Assembly: GCF_034314105.1 (NCBI RefSeq)
Contig: NZ_JAVIWJ010000001.1
Location: 1,551,501-1,615,500 of the forward strand
Reading direction: 5' to 3'
DNA from: Pseudomonas sp. AB6
Lineage (GTDB): Bacteria > Pseudomonadota > Gammaproteobacteria > Pseudomonadales > Pseudomonadaceae
Length of the DNA stretch: 64,000 nucleotides
This document shows, one piece after another, positions 26,224-35,166 of this stretch. The notes beneath the pieces are model-generated. The model made no database searches, had not been told where the DNA came from, and saw nothing but the letters and a program-made list of their open reading frames with translations. The stretch's first letter is position 1, and each line of letters starts with the position of its first letter. The position numbers and the translations under genes are program-made.

Positions 26224-26487
26224 TCACAGCTGGTCGCGCGAGCTAAATCCAGCGAAGCGTTGGTTGAAACCAGCAATGCGGCCTTCATGGGTAGCCGTAC
26301 GCTGCTGACCTGTGTAGATGGGATGCGAGGCGCTCGATACATCCAACGCAACGTAGGGGTAGGTATTCCCGTCACTGTGCTTTTGCACCCTGTTGGTGTT
26401 GGCGGTAGAGCCGATAAGAAAGAAGGCATCGGCAGCAGTATCGTGAAACAGCACTTCTCGATAATTCGAATTCGTATTGGATTTCAT
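26224..26487 (-). CDS. rpmE2: Type B (zinc-independent) 50S ribosomal protein L31
   Basis: 87 residues from ATG 26485-26487, with GGAGAG upstream. The YREVLFHDTAADAFFLIGST segment, YPYVALDVSSASHPIYTG and RIAGFNQRFAGF are diagnostic of type B L31. The CxxC pairs of type A L31 are absent, so it needs no zinc. Such paralogues are usually Zur-regulated and replace the zinc form in starvation; I did not find a clear Zur palindrome upstream. No L36 partner is adjacent. It lies in a patch of mobile DNA with its own terminator. Confidence 0.92.
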   Translation of the reverse strand: MKSNTNSNYREVLFHDTAADAFFLIGSTANTNRVQKHSDGNTYPYVALDVSSASHPIYTGQQRTATHEGRIAGFNQRFAGFSSRDQL

Positions 26488-27321
26488 GATGCTCTCCGTT
26501 TTCCAGATAACTATGTCAATTCGATGCCGGTATCAGCGCCGCAATTGAAAGCGTCCGTTGACTGCTTGATTCAAATCATCGTGCATCTCTGGCGTCATGT
26601 AGAATCGATTCAGATGATGGAGATAATCTCAAGGGGCAATATGCGGGTTAGCTCAAAGTCTTAATAAGGGACAGTTCGGCTTGCTTGAGTAAAGAAGGCC
26701 AAAGCTGGTGACTAATTTATCTAGGGGCGCCGGCGGATGGCCTCCTGTGCATGATGGATTGGTGTCTAGCAGACGGAACGCCGCTGGAGCTAGGCAAGTT
26801 GCCTGGCCATACATTCGGCAAGTCGTGAGATAAAATGGATTTTGAGCAGCTTCAGGATCTAGCACGCGGTTTGTTTTGGCAACGTGTCGAGCCTGCGGCG
26901 CAATCACGTTTTTTAAAAATCGACAGTAGAGGCCTAAGCTTGCTGCCGCAGCCAATCTGTTGGTGGCGATGCGGGGCGAATCAGCCCTGTGGCTGTCGCG
27001 GTATCGATCAGAGCTGCGCCGGGTTGGCCGGGCGATTAGAGTGCGGGTCTTCGGGGGAGCGGGCACGACACTGGCCTAGGTGATGGAAAAATCAGGGAGG
27101 CCAGCATTGGTTCGAGTGGTCGATTTTTGGCTATTTGAAGATCAGCGGATCATTCTGCCTTGCTCAACAACGGTGCTGTTGGTGCGGCTCCACATTGCTT
27201 TCCATGGATCCCGTCATATTTTTTGACCAGATCCAAGCTGGCGTTGTATGCCGACGTCATCAAGTCAGCGTTGGTTGCGGCTTCGGCGTCATAGCAGTAC
27301 AGGTATCGATCGCACTGACGA
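26488..27321. other. Degenerate stretch without a clear gene
   Basis: Open frames on both strands (for example 26653-27066 minus and 26835-27083 plus) have unlikely compositions. One minus-strand frame around 27163-27310 reads a short Cys-rich peptide (CDRYLYCYDAEAATNADLM) without a start, possibly the end of a lost gene. I see nothing else. Confidence 0.35.
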
Positions 27322-27696
27322 ATGCAAGCCGTGCATGTCTGTATTTATCCCGGTGAGGTACGTCAACCCCTGGCTATCGTGCATTTGAAGAACGAGGAGG
27401 ATTTCTTCGACAACCGAATCTTCAAGTTCGTGGAAGTGCTCAACGGTGTCGGTGCTTTGGAGGCTGGCTTCTATAAGCGGATCAAATACGGTACCGACGA
27501 TGATCTCAGGATCAAGCCGATTCGGGACGGCTTCAGCCGTGGCCTGGCCGACCTCATGCTCGCAGATTATGCAGAAATGGTCTGGATCGGATCGGATGGC
27601 GAAGTCCACGTCGACTCGCGCATCGTCAGAAAAATGGTGAGAGACGAAGTCAGCGATCTGATGATCTTTGAGGCGAAAATGAGCTTCCGGGTTTGA
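27322..27696 (+). CDS. Conserved-looking hypothetical protein
   Basis: 124 residues from ATG 27322; the true start is uncertain because no good ribosome site is seen. The sequence has balanced composition with alternating charged and hydrophobic segments (IFKFVEVLNGVGALEAGFYK and DLMLADYAEMVWIGSDGEV). No motif is recognised. The opposite strand also has a long frame here (27289-27768), but its His-rich composition looks like an antisense shadow. It may be 5'-truncated by the degenerate DNA before it. Confidence 0.5.
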   Translation: MQAVHVCIYPGEVRQPLAIVHLKNEEDFFDNRIFKFVEVLNGVGALEAGFYKRIKYGTDDDLRIKPIRDGFSRGLADLMLADYAEMVWIGSDGEVHVDSRIVRKMVRDEVSDLMIFEAKMSFRV

Positions 27697-27768
27697 TCGT
27701 AAACGCCTGGAATTAACAACGTGGCTCTGGTGGTGGCGAGCTATCTGGGCTTTGCTCAAGCTGGCCAC

Positions 27769-27794
27769 CGACCGACCGACCGATCGACCGACCG
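27769..27794. repeat. CGAC tetranucleotide tandem repeat
   Basis: About 6.5 copies of CGAC, one varying to CGAT. It lies between two small genes. Simple slippage repeat; no function seen. Confidence 0.7.
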
Positions 27795-27945
27795 CCTGGC
27801 TTGACTGTATGTGAGTGACCCAGTCCTCCCCAGACAGCTAGACCATGATCATAAGGCTGGTGCGGGGTGACCGAAGCCCCATCTTGACCAAGACACGTCC
27901 TGGATCCGCCGGCAGTGGTAGCCTAAGGCTTCAATTGAGTTGGCG

Positions 27946-27970
27946 TAGGGTAGGGTAGGGTAGGGTAGGT
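27946..27970 (+). repeat. TAGGG pentanucleotide repeat before a nuclease gene
   Basis: Four perfect TAGGG units and a fifth ending in T end 3 bases before the GTG start at 27973. The repeats contain AGGG/TAGG stretches that may serve as the ribosome site. A unit change alters spacing by 5 bases, so copy-number slippage could tune expression. Confidence 0.65.
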
Positions 27971-27972
27971 CA

Positions 27973-28392
27973 GTGAAAGCAGAGATCAAAAACAAGCTCG
28001 CGATCGGCAAGCGGAACGAATTTGCCATCTGGGGATACTTGCTCGGGGAAGTATTTGACGTGTTCCCATCGCTGGTTGACGACAAGGGCATCGATGGGAT
28101 CGTCGGGCATGAAGGTCGCTATTTCGAAGTCCAAATCAAGAGTGGGGAAAACTGGAATAATCAGCGAGGGCTTAGTCGTGCTGCCGTCAGCGTGAATCCT
28201 GATCGTATTTTCTTGATCTATAACACTCTCGAGGACGAGGTTCGATATTTCACAGGCCGGCAGATTCTAGATGAGGCTGAATGGCAAAAGTCCATTGACT
28301 ACAGCATTTCCCAAATCAAGCTTCCCAAGCGGATGCTGGAAAAGTATCAGGCCCATGACTGGGCCGGATTCTTCGCGTACCTGAGGTCTTAG
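27973..28392 (+). CDS. PD-(D/E)xK-type nuclease-like protein (DUF4365-like)
   Basis: 139 residues from GTG 27973. The core reads DDKGIDGIVG followed by RYFEVQIKSG, the D...ExQxK pattern of restriction-endonuclease-fold proteins in DUF4365-like families. The small size suggests a single catalytic domain without DNA-recognition extension. It is preceded by the TAGGG repeat and followed by other defence-like genes, so an anti-phage or restriction-type role is plausible but inferred. No signal peptide or membrane segment is present. Confidence 0.65.
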   Translation: MKAEIKNKLAIGKRNEFAIWGYLLGEVFDVFPSLVDDKGIDGIVGHEGRYFEVQIKSGENWNNQRGLSRAAVSVNPDRIFLIYNTLEDEVRYFTGRQILDEAEWQKSIDYSISQIKLPKRMLEKYQAHDWAGFFAYLRS

Positions 28393-28550
28393 CATCGGGG
28401 ATGATCTGCTCTCAGGTAGCTACATCTTCAAAAACTGGCTCATGTCCAGAAAGGCCTTTGGGCGATCGCTTCATAAGCCGGGTAAATCAGCGAACTGGTT
28501 CGGTACATCTGCTCTCTGACCGAGCTGCATTTTCCATACAGGAGGTCGTT

Positions 28551-29171
28551 TTGGTTGACGCTGTGATGATTGAGCGAATTCTCTGTGTGGTCGACAGGTG
28601 CCTGAGAGGCCAGTTTCCTGACGACTACCATAAGCGGTGCATGTACGCGTCTTTCGGGATTCACAGGCTTCTCAAGGCGTTGGGGCACAGTCCTGCCGTC
28701 GTGGGCGGAAACTTCGGAGCCTTTCTTGTATCGCGAGACGAACGTAGCGCCTCGATCCAAGGGTACGCATCCGACGCTGGAGAGCATTCCCACTATTGGG
28801 TTGAGCTCAACGGCTTCATCATTGACCTTGGCCCTTACTACTTGCCTGTGGAGTCGAGCTTTCCTGCTTCGGAGGTTCCAGCAGTGTTCTGGGATACCGG
28901 TTATGAACTGCCTAGAGGGTTGGTATATCGCGCAGTAGCTCGTTATGAATCGACAGAAACGGCTCATCTTGAGCCGCATATTGTTGAGAAAATGGAGCCC
29001 TTTCTTGCCGCATGCCACGCCCGGATGTCCAAGCCACTGGTTAAGCCCAAGATTGGGAAGTGGCTTGTTACCACGCCTTCGTCCATTCAAAGGGCAGCGG
29101 GTAAGGGCGACCAGTGGGCGAGGGCCGCAATTCGCTATGAGTCTATGCCTCCCGGGCGCCTTCCCTTTTGA
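28551..29171 (+). CDS. Transglutaminase-like Cys-His-Asp protein
   Basis: 206 residues from TTG 28551, chosen because GGAGG lies 5 bases upstream; an ATG at 28566 is too far from it. A Cys-His-Asp arrangement is visible: C30 in KRCMYASFG, H81 in HSHYWVEL and D92 in FIIDLGP, the order found in transglutaminase/N-acetyltransferase-like folds. Such enzymes cleave or transfer acyl groups on proteins or small substrates. It follows the nuclease-like gene by about 160 bases. The C-terminus is basic and unassigned. Substrate unknown. Confidence 0.55.
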   Translation: MVDAVMIERILCVVDRCLRGQFPDDYHKRCMYASFGIHRLLKALGHSPAVVGGNFGAFLVSRDERSASIQGYASDAGEHSHYWVELNGFIIDLGPYYLPVESSFPASEVPAVFWDTGYELPRGLVYRAVARYESTETAHLEPHIVEKMEPFLAACHARMSKPLVKPKIGKWLVTTPSSIQRAAGKGDQWARAAIRYESMPPGRLPF

Positions 29172-29281
29172 GTCATATCTTCCTTGTGAATCAAAAGCCC
29201 CGAGCCTCTTCGATCCCGGACAACTTGCGTTATCAGGTAGGCTTTCAGCGCGATGTCAGCCTTGGGAGATCAGATATGCCG

Positions 29282-30271
29282 TCAGAAGGGGATCGGGTCA
29301 TCGAACACCGGGTCGTATGATGCTCTGGGCATTTGAGGGGCGGGTAATGGCGACACCACGAAGAGGTTGACGATGTCTTCTCTGTCCATGAAAAGAATCT
29401 GGCTCCGCTTGGATTGATCGAGCTTGTTACCGATCCAGTTGCGAGCCGCTTTGGTGATTTCACCCCCGGCAACGATGAAGGCGTGATCGACGAGGACTCG
29501 TCTACTGAGCTCCGAGTCGAAGATCTCATGGCCCAGCATCATGAGTACTTGGTTGTGTATTTCAGCGACGTTGGCCTGGCTGCCCTTGGTCACACTTGAA
29601 GAGTCCAGCTTCCCTTTTTTTACCTGAATTCCGAAGTACAGGACATGTTGGGTAGGCAGGACGAATTTCATCCAGATGTCTTTCCCGTATTCCAGGGCTT
29701 TGTCCTTGTGCCCGGCTGAGGTTATCCGGGCAAAGCCAAGCTGACGGAAGAGGGGAAGCAGGACGTGCTCGATAAGGTCGTCTTCGGAGCATTGGTCGAG
29801 GTACTCGATTAGCCGGTTCTTCTTCTCCGTTTCTGCCGCCGTGAGAGGCCGGTGGGGGCTTGCCGATTCGCTCGCTACCGTGCCGCTTCCGACATGTCGG
29901 ACATAGCATTGGTCATCGTCACCGTAGAAGGCTTCAAACCCTTCACGCTTGATCGCGCCGTTGAGTGCCTTGAGAGCCAGCAGGCGGGGTGGCTTCTCGT
30001 TGTGGGCATCCTCGGCGTCCATCAGCAGGCGGATTACACGCAACATGGCATCCGGCGGCATCTGGGCGTTTGTTGAAGGGAAGTCGAGGAGTTTTTCCAG
30101 GGCGTTGGCCACCCAGAATCGACGAGTTCCGCCATCATGGACGAGGTCGGTGTCCGCATCCTTGAAGAAGCGTGTCAGGTTGGGGCCGCTGAGGTACTGA
30201 AAATAGCTTTCAGTGTTGTCGCCGCAGATCATCACTGCGATCTGCTCCAAAGTTTTGGTCTTCCATTTCAT
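29282..30271 (-). CDS. AbiJ-N-like plus Mrr-like restriction nuclease protein
   Basis: 329 residues counted from ATG 30271; a TTG at 30298 is an alternative and neither start has an ideal ribosome site. The N-terminal third (YFQYLSGPNLTRFF, TRRFWVANALEKLL) resembles an AbiJ N-terminal (NTD3-type) domain. The C-terminal half resembles Mrr-like PD-(D/E)xK nucleases: D198 in YGKDIWMKF and Q216-x-K218 in GIQVKKG, then HNQVLMMLGHEIFD and VDHAFIVAGGEIT. Such fusions occur in abortive-infection defence. It converges with the Cys-His-Asp gene in a small defence-like patch. Confidence 0.65.
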   Translation of the reverse strand: MKWKTKTLEQIAVMICGDNTESYFQYLSGPNLTRFFKDADTDLVHDGGTRRFWVANALEKLLDFPSTNAQMPPDAMLRVIRLLMDAEDAHNEKPPRLLALKALNGAIKREGFEAFYGDDDQCYVRHVGSGTVASESASPHRPLTAAETEKKNRLIEYLDQCSEDDLIEHVLLPLFRQLGFARITSAGHKDKALEYGKDIWMKFVLPTQHVLYFGIQVKKGKLDSSSVTKGSQANVAEIHNQVLMMLGHEIFDSELSRRVLVDHAFIVAGGEITKAARNWIGNKLDQSKRSQILFMDREDIVNLFVVSPLPAPQMPRASYDPVFDDPIPF

Positions 30272-30424
30272 CCTTCGTCCCACCCGTTGACCAATCAAAC
30301 GACTTTGCGAACAATGTGGCCAGCCGGCGTATCCCTCGGGCCGGGCTAACCGGCTTCTAGAGCCATACTGCGCATCCTCTGAGGATCATACGTGAAAGGT
30401 ACGGAGGTCGGATGGGTGTATAGG

Positions 30425-30572
30425 GCAACTGATCCACCCACCGACGCAGTGCGGTCAGGCCGATATTCATGTTGGCGCAGACATCTTGGACAGACTTATT
30501 CTCGTCCAACACCAAGGCGGCAGCCTTGAGCTTGACCTCGGTGGAGCAGGAAACCCGCATGGCTTTAGTCAA
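30425..30572 (-). pseudogene. IS3-family OrfA fragment
   Basis: The minus strand reads VKLKAAALVLDENKSVQDVC and LTALRRWVDQL, the HTH of IS3-group OrfA (IS3/IS1222-like). About 50 codons remain before sequence departs from the family; orfB is absent. It marks an old insertion at the edge of the defence-like patch. Confidence 0.75.
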
Positions 30573-30657
30573 TTTACACCTCTGATTTGGGCGCCATCAT
30601 AGCGCCCGATGAAGGTGTCCAGAATCATTAGGCCAGTTCAGGATCCTTCCTGCAAAA

Positions 30658-30858
30658 GTGACCGCGGGAGATTTGCATCCGAACAAGCGTGCTTCCTTGG
30701 GGGCGGTCATCGGAGGCAATCACCGGTTCAGGTATGACGATAAAGGTAACAGTACTACTCGTTTCGCAGATACGCCCCGCGAGGTTTTACCCTACCTGAG
30801 CGGCGAAGCACCTGACCACTGGGCCAAAAGCTCTCTCCCGGATATCAGGCTCTCGTAA
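30658..30858 (+). CDS. Short hypothetical ORF, possibly a fragment
   Basis: 66 codons from GTG 30658 (NHRFRYDDKGNSTTRF in the middle). The YDDKGN string recalls Rhs-type repeats but one copy is not enough for a call. No good ribosome site is seen. Bases 30859-31306 have only short frames. Confidence 0.25.
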   Translation: MTAGDLHPNKRASLGAVIGGNHRFRYDDKGNSTTRFADTPREVLPYLSGEAPDHWAKSSLPDIRLS

Positions 30859-31315
30859 GCGCTCCATCGCAACCGGGAGGCCGTCTTGCTCACGCTATCG
30901 TCCAAAGACGAAGGCACATCTGTAGTGAATTTTGTGCTCGTTATTTTCAAGTATAGAGCCTGAAGGGTGCCATCAAGACCGTAAGCGAGTGGGGGAACTT
31001 AAGAATGAGGGGCGCATCAGCCTCTATCGTCAGCATAAGTCTTTTTGTTCGAACATGAGGCGAAGTTCGTCAGCGTTTTACTCAGTTTTTTCATGCCCAA
31101 GCACAGCCTTCTCAGATCCCATCGGGTTCAAAACTGTTTTGCATCTATGCCCAGACAACCCCACATCTATTTCTAACTGTAGGGGGGGCGGAGTCAGCAA
31201 CTTTCGGAGCGTCAGTGAATTTTAAAGGCCTAGTTTGGTTAGGCGCCTAACCCGCTCGATGCCATGATAAAACCTCCAGCTACCACCACCAGCGAAATAC
31301 AACAGGATGGACGTA

Positions 31316-31591
31316 ATGCATCAACTTAAACGACTGCTAGAACAGGCAAAGCTGCGTGTAGAATCGCCATTGGCACGTAAAATAGCCGCGTGGGTACTTC
31401 TGCCGTTGGTCATGGTCGGGATTGCCAATTCTTCGCGGCAAGTTTGCCTTGCCACTCTCGATTTATTGCGTGAGCAAGGATGGAAAGCTTGGCCTTTTGC
31501 GTTCGGATGTTTAACTGTGGTTGTTGTTACTCGTTTTGCCCGAAGAGTAATACGAAATTTGAAGCAGCAGTATCCACTGATCCGTCTTTAA
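31316..31591 (+). CDS. Small inner-membrane protein
   Basis: 91 residues from ATG 31316 (AGGA about 8 bases upstream; ATG 31307 also possible). Two hydrophobic segments (IAAWVLLPLVMVGIA and WPFAFGCLTVVVVTRF) flanked by Arg/Lys suggest a two-helix membrane protein. No family is recognised. It stands alone between IS debris and the first XRE regulator. Confidence 0.5.
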   Translation: MHQLKRLLEQAKLRVESPLARKIAAWVLLPLVMVGIANSSRQVCLATLDLLREQGWKAWPFAFGCLTVVVVTRFARRVIRNLKQQYPLIRL

Positions 31592-31721
31592 CTGCCGTGC
31601 GGCAAGATCTCGGCGATGCTTCGCCGAGGTCGTCACGCAACGCGAAGCCAATTACCAGAGGCTGTTTGTTGCTTTGGTATTACCCAACATCACCCCCAAA
31701 GCAGTCCGGTCTCGTCTGAAG

Positions 31722-32027
31722 TCAGCCATCAATTAATTTCTTGGCCGCAGCCAACACTTCCCCCCGCTGCCCCTTCTTCAATTTATGAAATAAGGCAACC
31801 AGCTCAGCCTCATCATCCTGCTCGCAGTAAAAGAAAGCCACTGGGTAACCACAGGCCTCAGCGATCTGTTTGACCGTCCCCACGCCAGGCTCGTGAACAC
31901 CTTTCTCATATTGGTTCATCCTTGCGCTGGCAGAAGCCTCTTCGATCCCTGCGAGAATCCCCAGCCTTTCCTGAAAGAGACCCACCGCCTTCCTGGCCTG
32001 ATTAAGACGCTTACCAAAAATCGTCAT
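31722..32027 (-). CDS. XRE-family helix-turn-helix regulator
   Basis: 101 residues from ATG 32025-32027; a start five codons earlier is possible. The HTH reads FGKRLNQARKAVGLFQERLG with MNQYEKGVHEPGVGTVKQIA, a typical Cro/CI-type domain. A C-terminal LVALFHKLKKGQRGEVLAAA helix probably dimerises. It is divergent from the membrane-protein gene at 32150, sharing a 120-base region that probably contains its operator. Confidence 0.85.
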   Translation of the reverse strand: MTIFGKRLNQARKAVGLFQERLGILAGIEEASASARMNQYEKGVHEPGVGTVKQIAEACGYPVAFFYCEQDDEAELVALFHKLKKGQRGEVLAAAKKLIDG

Positions 32028-32149
32028 TTCTCTTTTGCCCAAAAGCTAAGAGATTCTTAGATTTGAATTTACGTCGTGCTAAGACTTACTTAGGATTTCG
32101 CCGTAATGGCGTTTTGATGTCAAAAAATTAATGGCCAAGGATGCGTGTG

Positions 32150-32638
32150 ATGTCAGAAGTAACAGTTGTCAGCGGAAAGCTGGAAGTGGTTGGGCCATCT
32201 CAGGACAAACCAGACGGTAGTGAATACACCTACCTTCGCATTGCCCAGAACGACGGAAGCACGAAACTTGTGAAAAAGGTAGGGGTAGGGCAGCTCGTTC
32301 AGTCCTACGTGCGGCCAGGCATCGAAGGTGAATTTTACTTCGTGAAGCTGGGGCGACTTGGCTACATTTTGTTTGCAATCAAAAAGTCTGACGGCCAGAA
32401 AATCTATGAAGAAAATGGATTCAAGACGTGGATCAGCAAGATGCGATTGAGCGCCGGCGTGCTTGCGTTGCTTTTCATTCCGCTCAGCTTCGTTGGACTG
32501 TTGATGGGCGGATGGATGGGATTGGTCGTACCGATCGGCTTTATCTACGTGATGTGGAAGCTGGCGTTCTCATTTCCGAAAGTGTTGAAAGAAAGCTTTC
32601 TGAAAGGGCAGTTGAATCAGCTTGGATTTGCTAACTGA
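32150..32638 (+). CDS. Hypothetical membrane protein with OB-like N-terminus
   Basis: 162 residues from ATG 32150, preceded by AAGGA. The N-terminal 95 residues are soluble and beta-rich (EVTVVSGKLEVVGP, YTYLRIAQNDG). Two C-terminal membrane helices follow (LSAGVLALLFIPLSFVGLLM and GLVVPIGFIYVMWKLAF). No family is recognised. It is divergent from the XRE regulator. Bases 32639-32958 downstream show nothing. Confidence 0.6.
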   Translation: MSEVTVVSGKLEVVGPSQDKPDGSEYTYLRIAQNDGSTKLVKKVGVGQLVQSYVRPGIEGEFYFVKLGRLGYILFAIKKSDGQKIYEENGFKTWISKMRLSAGVLALLFIPLSFVGLLMGGWMGLVVPIGFIYVMWKLAFSFPKVLKESFLKGQLNQLGFAN

Positions 32639-32958
32639 ATATCCGAAACAAAGACTCGCTTTGACAGCGCCAGCCCGGATCGGGAGCTCTGGCTGAAGTG
32701 CTGACTCAATTCTTATCGTTCCTAACTATTTCACAGGCGCGGCGGTGCTGATTTACCCAAAACGCAGCTACTGCCGCCAAAACGAAAGCGCTTGTCGACC
32801 TTCTGCTAGAACACATGCCGATGCGCTATAAGGTTTAACACGTATACGCGAGTGAAGGGGCCGCGCCGAAAACGTTGCCAACAGAACTCGCTTCCTGTCT
32901 GCCAAATATCATCAAAAGGCTCAGCCAATGGCACCTATAAAGTTGATTCCATTTGGTG

Positions 32959-33420
32959 TCAGTTGTCTTCTTTCTTCTGCAAGCGCCGGGTAACTGTCGA
33001 CTTAGCCACACCAAGGATCCGGGCGACCTGCGCCTGAGAATTCCCTTCCTCCAAAAGCTTGACGATTTTTTGCTTCAAATCAGCTGACTCAACTACTCGC
33101 GGATGATCCGTCTTGCTCGGCTGCGCCGGGATTTCTGAATCCAACAAGCCAAACGATTCGAGGTCATCGTGAGCACGCTGGAGAACAGAACGCGGCGACT
33201 CCCTATTCTCAGACGCATACACAAGCGCTAAGAAAGAGAGAGGCTCCAGATTCAGTGCTTGGGCGAGCTCTTTGCTTTTCTCAAGAGAAACAGATCTTTG
33301 TGCTGACTCTAATCTGCTCACGTGGGATGGGTCGGTCTGCTTGGAGATGTCCAGTTGAGATAATCGCTGGTGGGCCCGCAGGAATTGCAGCGCTGCTGCA
33401 AAGGCGTTGCGAAGCGACAT
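32959..33420 (-). CDS. XRE-family regulator with second C-terminal HTH
   Basis: 153 residues from ATG 33418-33420. The N-terminal Cro/CI HTH is LRAHQRLSQLDISKQTDPSH then VSRLESAQRSVS. The C-terminal end NSQAQVARILGVAKSTVTRR is a second, resolvase-type HTH followed by a basic tail. Two DNA-binding domains in one small protein are unusual. It is divergent from the phosphoesterase gene with a 300-base gap that may hold its operator. Confidence 0.8.
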   Translation of the reverse strand: MSLRNAFAAALQFLRAHQRLSQLDISKQTDPSHVSRLESAQRSVSLEKSKELAQALNLEPLSFLALVYASENRESPRSVLQRAHDDLESFGLLDSEIPAQPSKTDHPRVVESADLKQKIVKLLEEGNSQAQVARILGVAKSTVTRRLQKKEDN

Positions 33421-33719
33421 TTTAGACGTTCCTGTAAAACAAAACGGTATGCCGCGATTGCATCGTTGCGCACAAATGCTTATAGTCATTCGACGACAAC
33501 GATTGCGTCGTCGAGCGAGTTGCTCGGTAGCCCGCGACGGCGAACATCGATGGATTGGCCGAATCCATGAGGCTCGCCATTGGTTGCCCGTTAAGGAATT
33601 AGATATCTATCAATATATATGTAAATCGAGAAATCGCCGGGTTTAGTCGATCTATTTCGGCTCTCCGGTTCCCCTTACAAAACTGTCCTATATCCCGCTA
33701 AATCGAGTTGCGTGACGTA

Positions 33720-34451
33720 ATGAAAATCCAGATCTACTCAGACCTTCATCTTGAATTTTGCGAGTTTCAACCGCCCAACGTAAATGCAGATGCTGTCATT
33801 TTGGCGGGTGACATCGACGTCCTTGCCCGAGGCGTGACCTGGGCCAACGAGACGTTTTCGTGCCCCGTGATTTATGTTTGCGGTAACCATGAATATTACA
33901 AAGGTCACATCGACAAAACGCTGAAAAAAATGAAAGACGCAGCCGCGCCCCATGTCCACGTACTCGAAAACGAAGTATTTGTTTGGCAGCAAATTCGTTT
34001 TCTTGGAACAACAGCCTGGACTGATTTTTCATCGACCGGCGATGCAGTCGCAGCCAGCAATTTGGCGTGGGAGTGGATGAATGATTTCAGATTGATTCGG
34101 GCAGATTCTACCTTTCGACGCTTGCACCCGGATGACCTTGTCACCCGAAACAAAAAGTCTCGCGCCTGGCTAACTCAAGAACTGGAAAAACCATTTTCTG
34201 GCCCGACTGTTGTCGTGACTCACCACTCTCCAACGCCTGCGGTTGTCGGCGACAAGCATGATGGACATTTGACTGCCGCGTACACAAACCACTGGCCTGA
34301 GTTAATTGAAAAGGCGGATGTGTGGGTGTTCGGACACACGCATCAAGCTGTTGATATTGAGCTTGTGGGCTGCCGGATCATCTCGAATCCACGAGGTTAC
34401 CCAGGAGAGAGCACTGGGTTTAAAGAGGGCTTGGAGGTGCATATTCAATGA
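33720..34451 (+). CDS. Calcineurin-like metallophosphoesterase
   Basis: 243 residues from ATG 33720. All metal-binding motifs are visible: D8-x-H10 in SDLHLEF, G-D31 in LAGDID, N56-H57 in GNHEYY, VTHHSPT and GHTH. It hydrolyses phosphate esters with two metal ions; the substrate is unknown. Its stop overlaps the start of the next gene as ATGA, so it heads a translationally coupled run of small genes. No signal peptide is seen. Confidence 0.85.
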   Translation: MKIQIYSDLHLEFCEFQPPNVNADAVILAGDIDVLARGVTWANETFSCPVIYVCGNHEYYKGHIDKTLKKMKDAAAPHVHVLENEVFVWQQIRFLGTTAWTDFSSTGDAVAASNLAWEWMNDFRLIRADSTFRRLHPDDLVTRNKKSRAWLTQELEKPFSGPTVVVTHHSPTPAVVGDKHDGHLTAAYTNHWPELIEKADVWVFGHTHQAVDIELVGCRIISNPRGYPGESTGFKEGLEVHIQ

Positions 34452-34825
34452 CCTTTATTTTGCAGGATCGGAATGACCCAAGGTATAGCCGGTACCGGAT
34501 CAAAACTTTTGGAGCGACCATGGCTGACTTCAGGTTTTCGCGTCTGCCTACCGTCGTTCAAAGAGCTCGGGAGGCAATTCCTGATTATGACGTTGTTGGA
34601 TTTTTGGCTTGTGCACTTGAGCGGCCGCCGAGGATGACTGGGCTGATGTTTTGTGATCATTGCAATCGATTTCCCGAAGGACTGCCTGTGCATACACCTC
34701 CGATTGAAAAAAGATCGCACCGCGACGGATACATGGTCGTCCAAGTGGAGGGAGGAGGGCTATATGTGGTCGCACATTGGTGGTTTGAGAATGGTGCTCT
34801 CGGGCCGTTTCACTCAGTCCAATGA
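34448..34825 (+). CDS. Hypothetical protein, first of a tandem paralogous pair
   Basis: 125 residues, start overlapping the phosphoesterase stop (ATGA) and stop overlapping the next gene. The stretch GLMFCDHCNRFPEGLPVHTPPI followed by GYMVVQVEGGGLYVV aligns by eye with the next protein (GLVFGDRFGRFADGNAIHTS, GYSVIETFNSRYVI). The Cys pair CDHC could bind metal but is lost in the second copy. Function unknown. Confidence 0.65.
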   Translation: MTFILQDRNDPRYSRYRIKTFGATMADFRFSRLPTVVQRAREAIPDYDVVGFLACALERPPRMTGLMFCDHCNRFPEGLPVHTPPIEKRSHRDGYMVVQVEGGGLYVVAHWWFENGALGPFHSVQ

Positions 34826-35166
34826 ATATGAAGACAAGAAAAGAGGCTCTTGCCTCTCGGATACTCACCCAGGCCGACGCGCCAGTAGTACCACGCGTAG
34901 TCGCAGCAGCCATGAGGATCAATTTCGGCGAGCCTATTACGGCATACCTTTGCCATGCCCGACTTCACGGATATTGCGCGGTAGGCCTGGTTTTTGGAGA
35001 TCGCTTTGGAAGGTTTGCCGACGGCAACGCTATCCATACTTCAAGCGTCTTGAGCAGAACCATGATCAGCGGCTATAGCGTCATTGAAACATTCAATAGT
35101 CGTTACGTCATTTGCACTTGGGCCACCGAGGAATTTGGGCCACGGTTCTTGGGGGCTACGCACTGA
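34822..35166 (+). CDS. Hypothetical protein, second of a tandem paralogous pair
   Basis: 114 residues, start overlapping the previous stop. The C-terminal 60 residues resemble the preceding gene product in order and spacing, including the G-H-T and aromatic positions, so the two likely arose by tandem duplication. The N-terminal 35 residues differ. No known domain. A 260-base gap without genes follows. Confidence 0.65.
   Translation: MNMKTRKEALASRILTQADAPVVPRVVAAAMRINFGEPITAYLCHARLHGYCAVGLVFGDRFGRFADGNAIHTSSVLSRTMISGYSVIETFNSRYVICTWATEEFGPRFLGATH

Noticed and set aside
26488..26560. Zur operator before the L31 gene
   Set aside because: Expected from biology, but no GTTATAnnATAAC-like palindrome could be read.
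25900..26664. 254-codon plus-strand frame
   Set aside because: It covers the type B L31 gene and its terminator on the other strand; the L31 motifs are decisive.
27289..27768. 159-codon minus-strand frame
   Set aside because: His-rich composition and mirror relation to the plus-strand ORF at 27322-27696 suggest a shadow.
27769..27794. CGAC repeat as part of a CRISPR array
   Set aside because: Unit is only 4 bases with no spacers; simple tandem repeat.
27946..27970. Telomere-like repeat meaning
   Set aside because: Short bacterial slippage tract directly before a gene; nothing supports a chromosome-end role.
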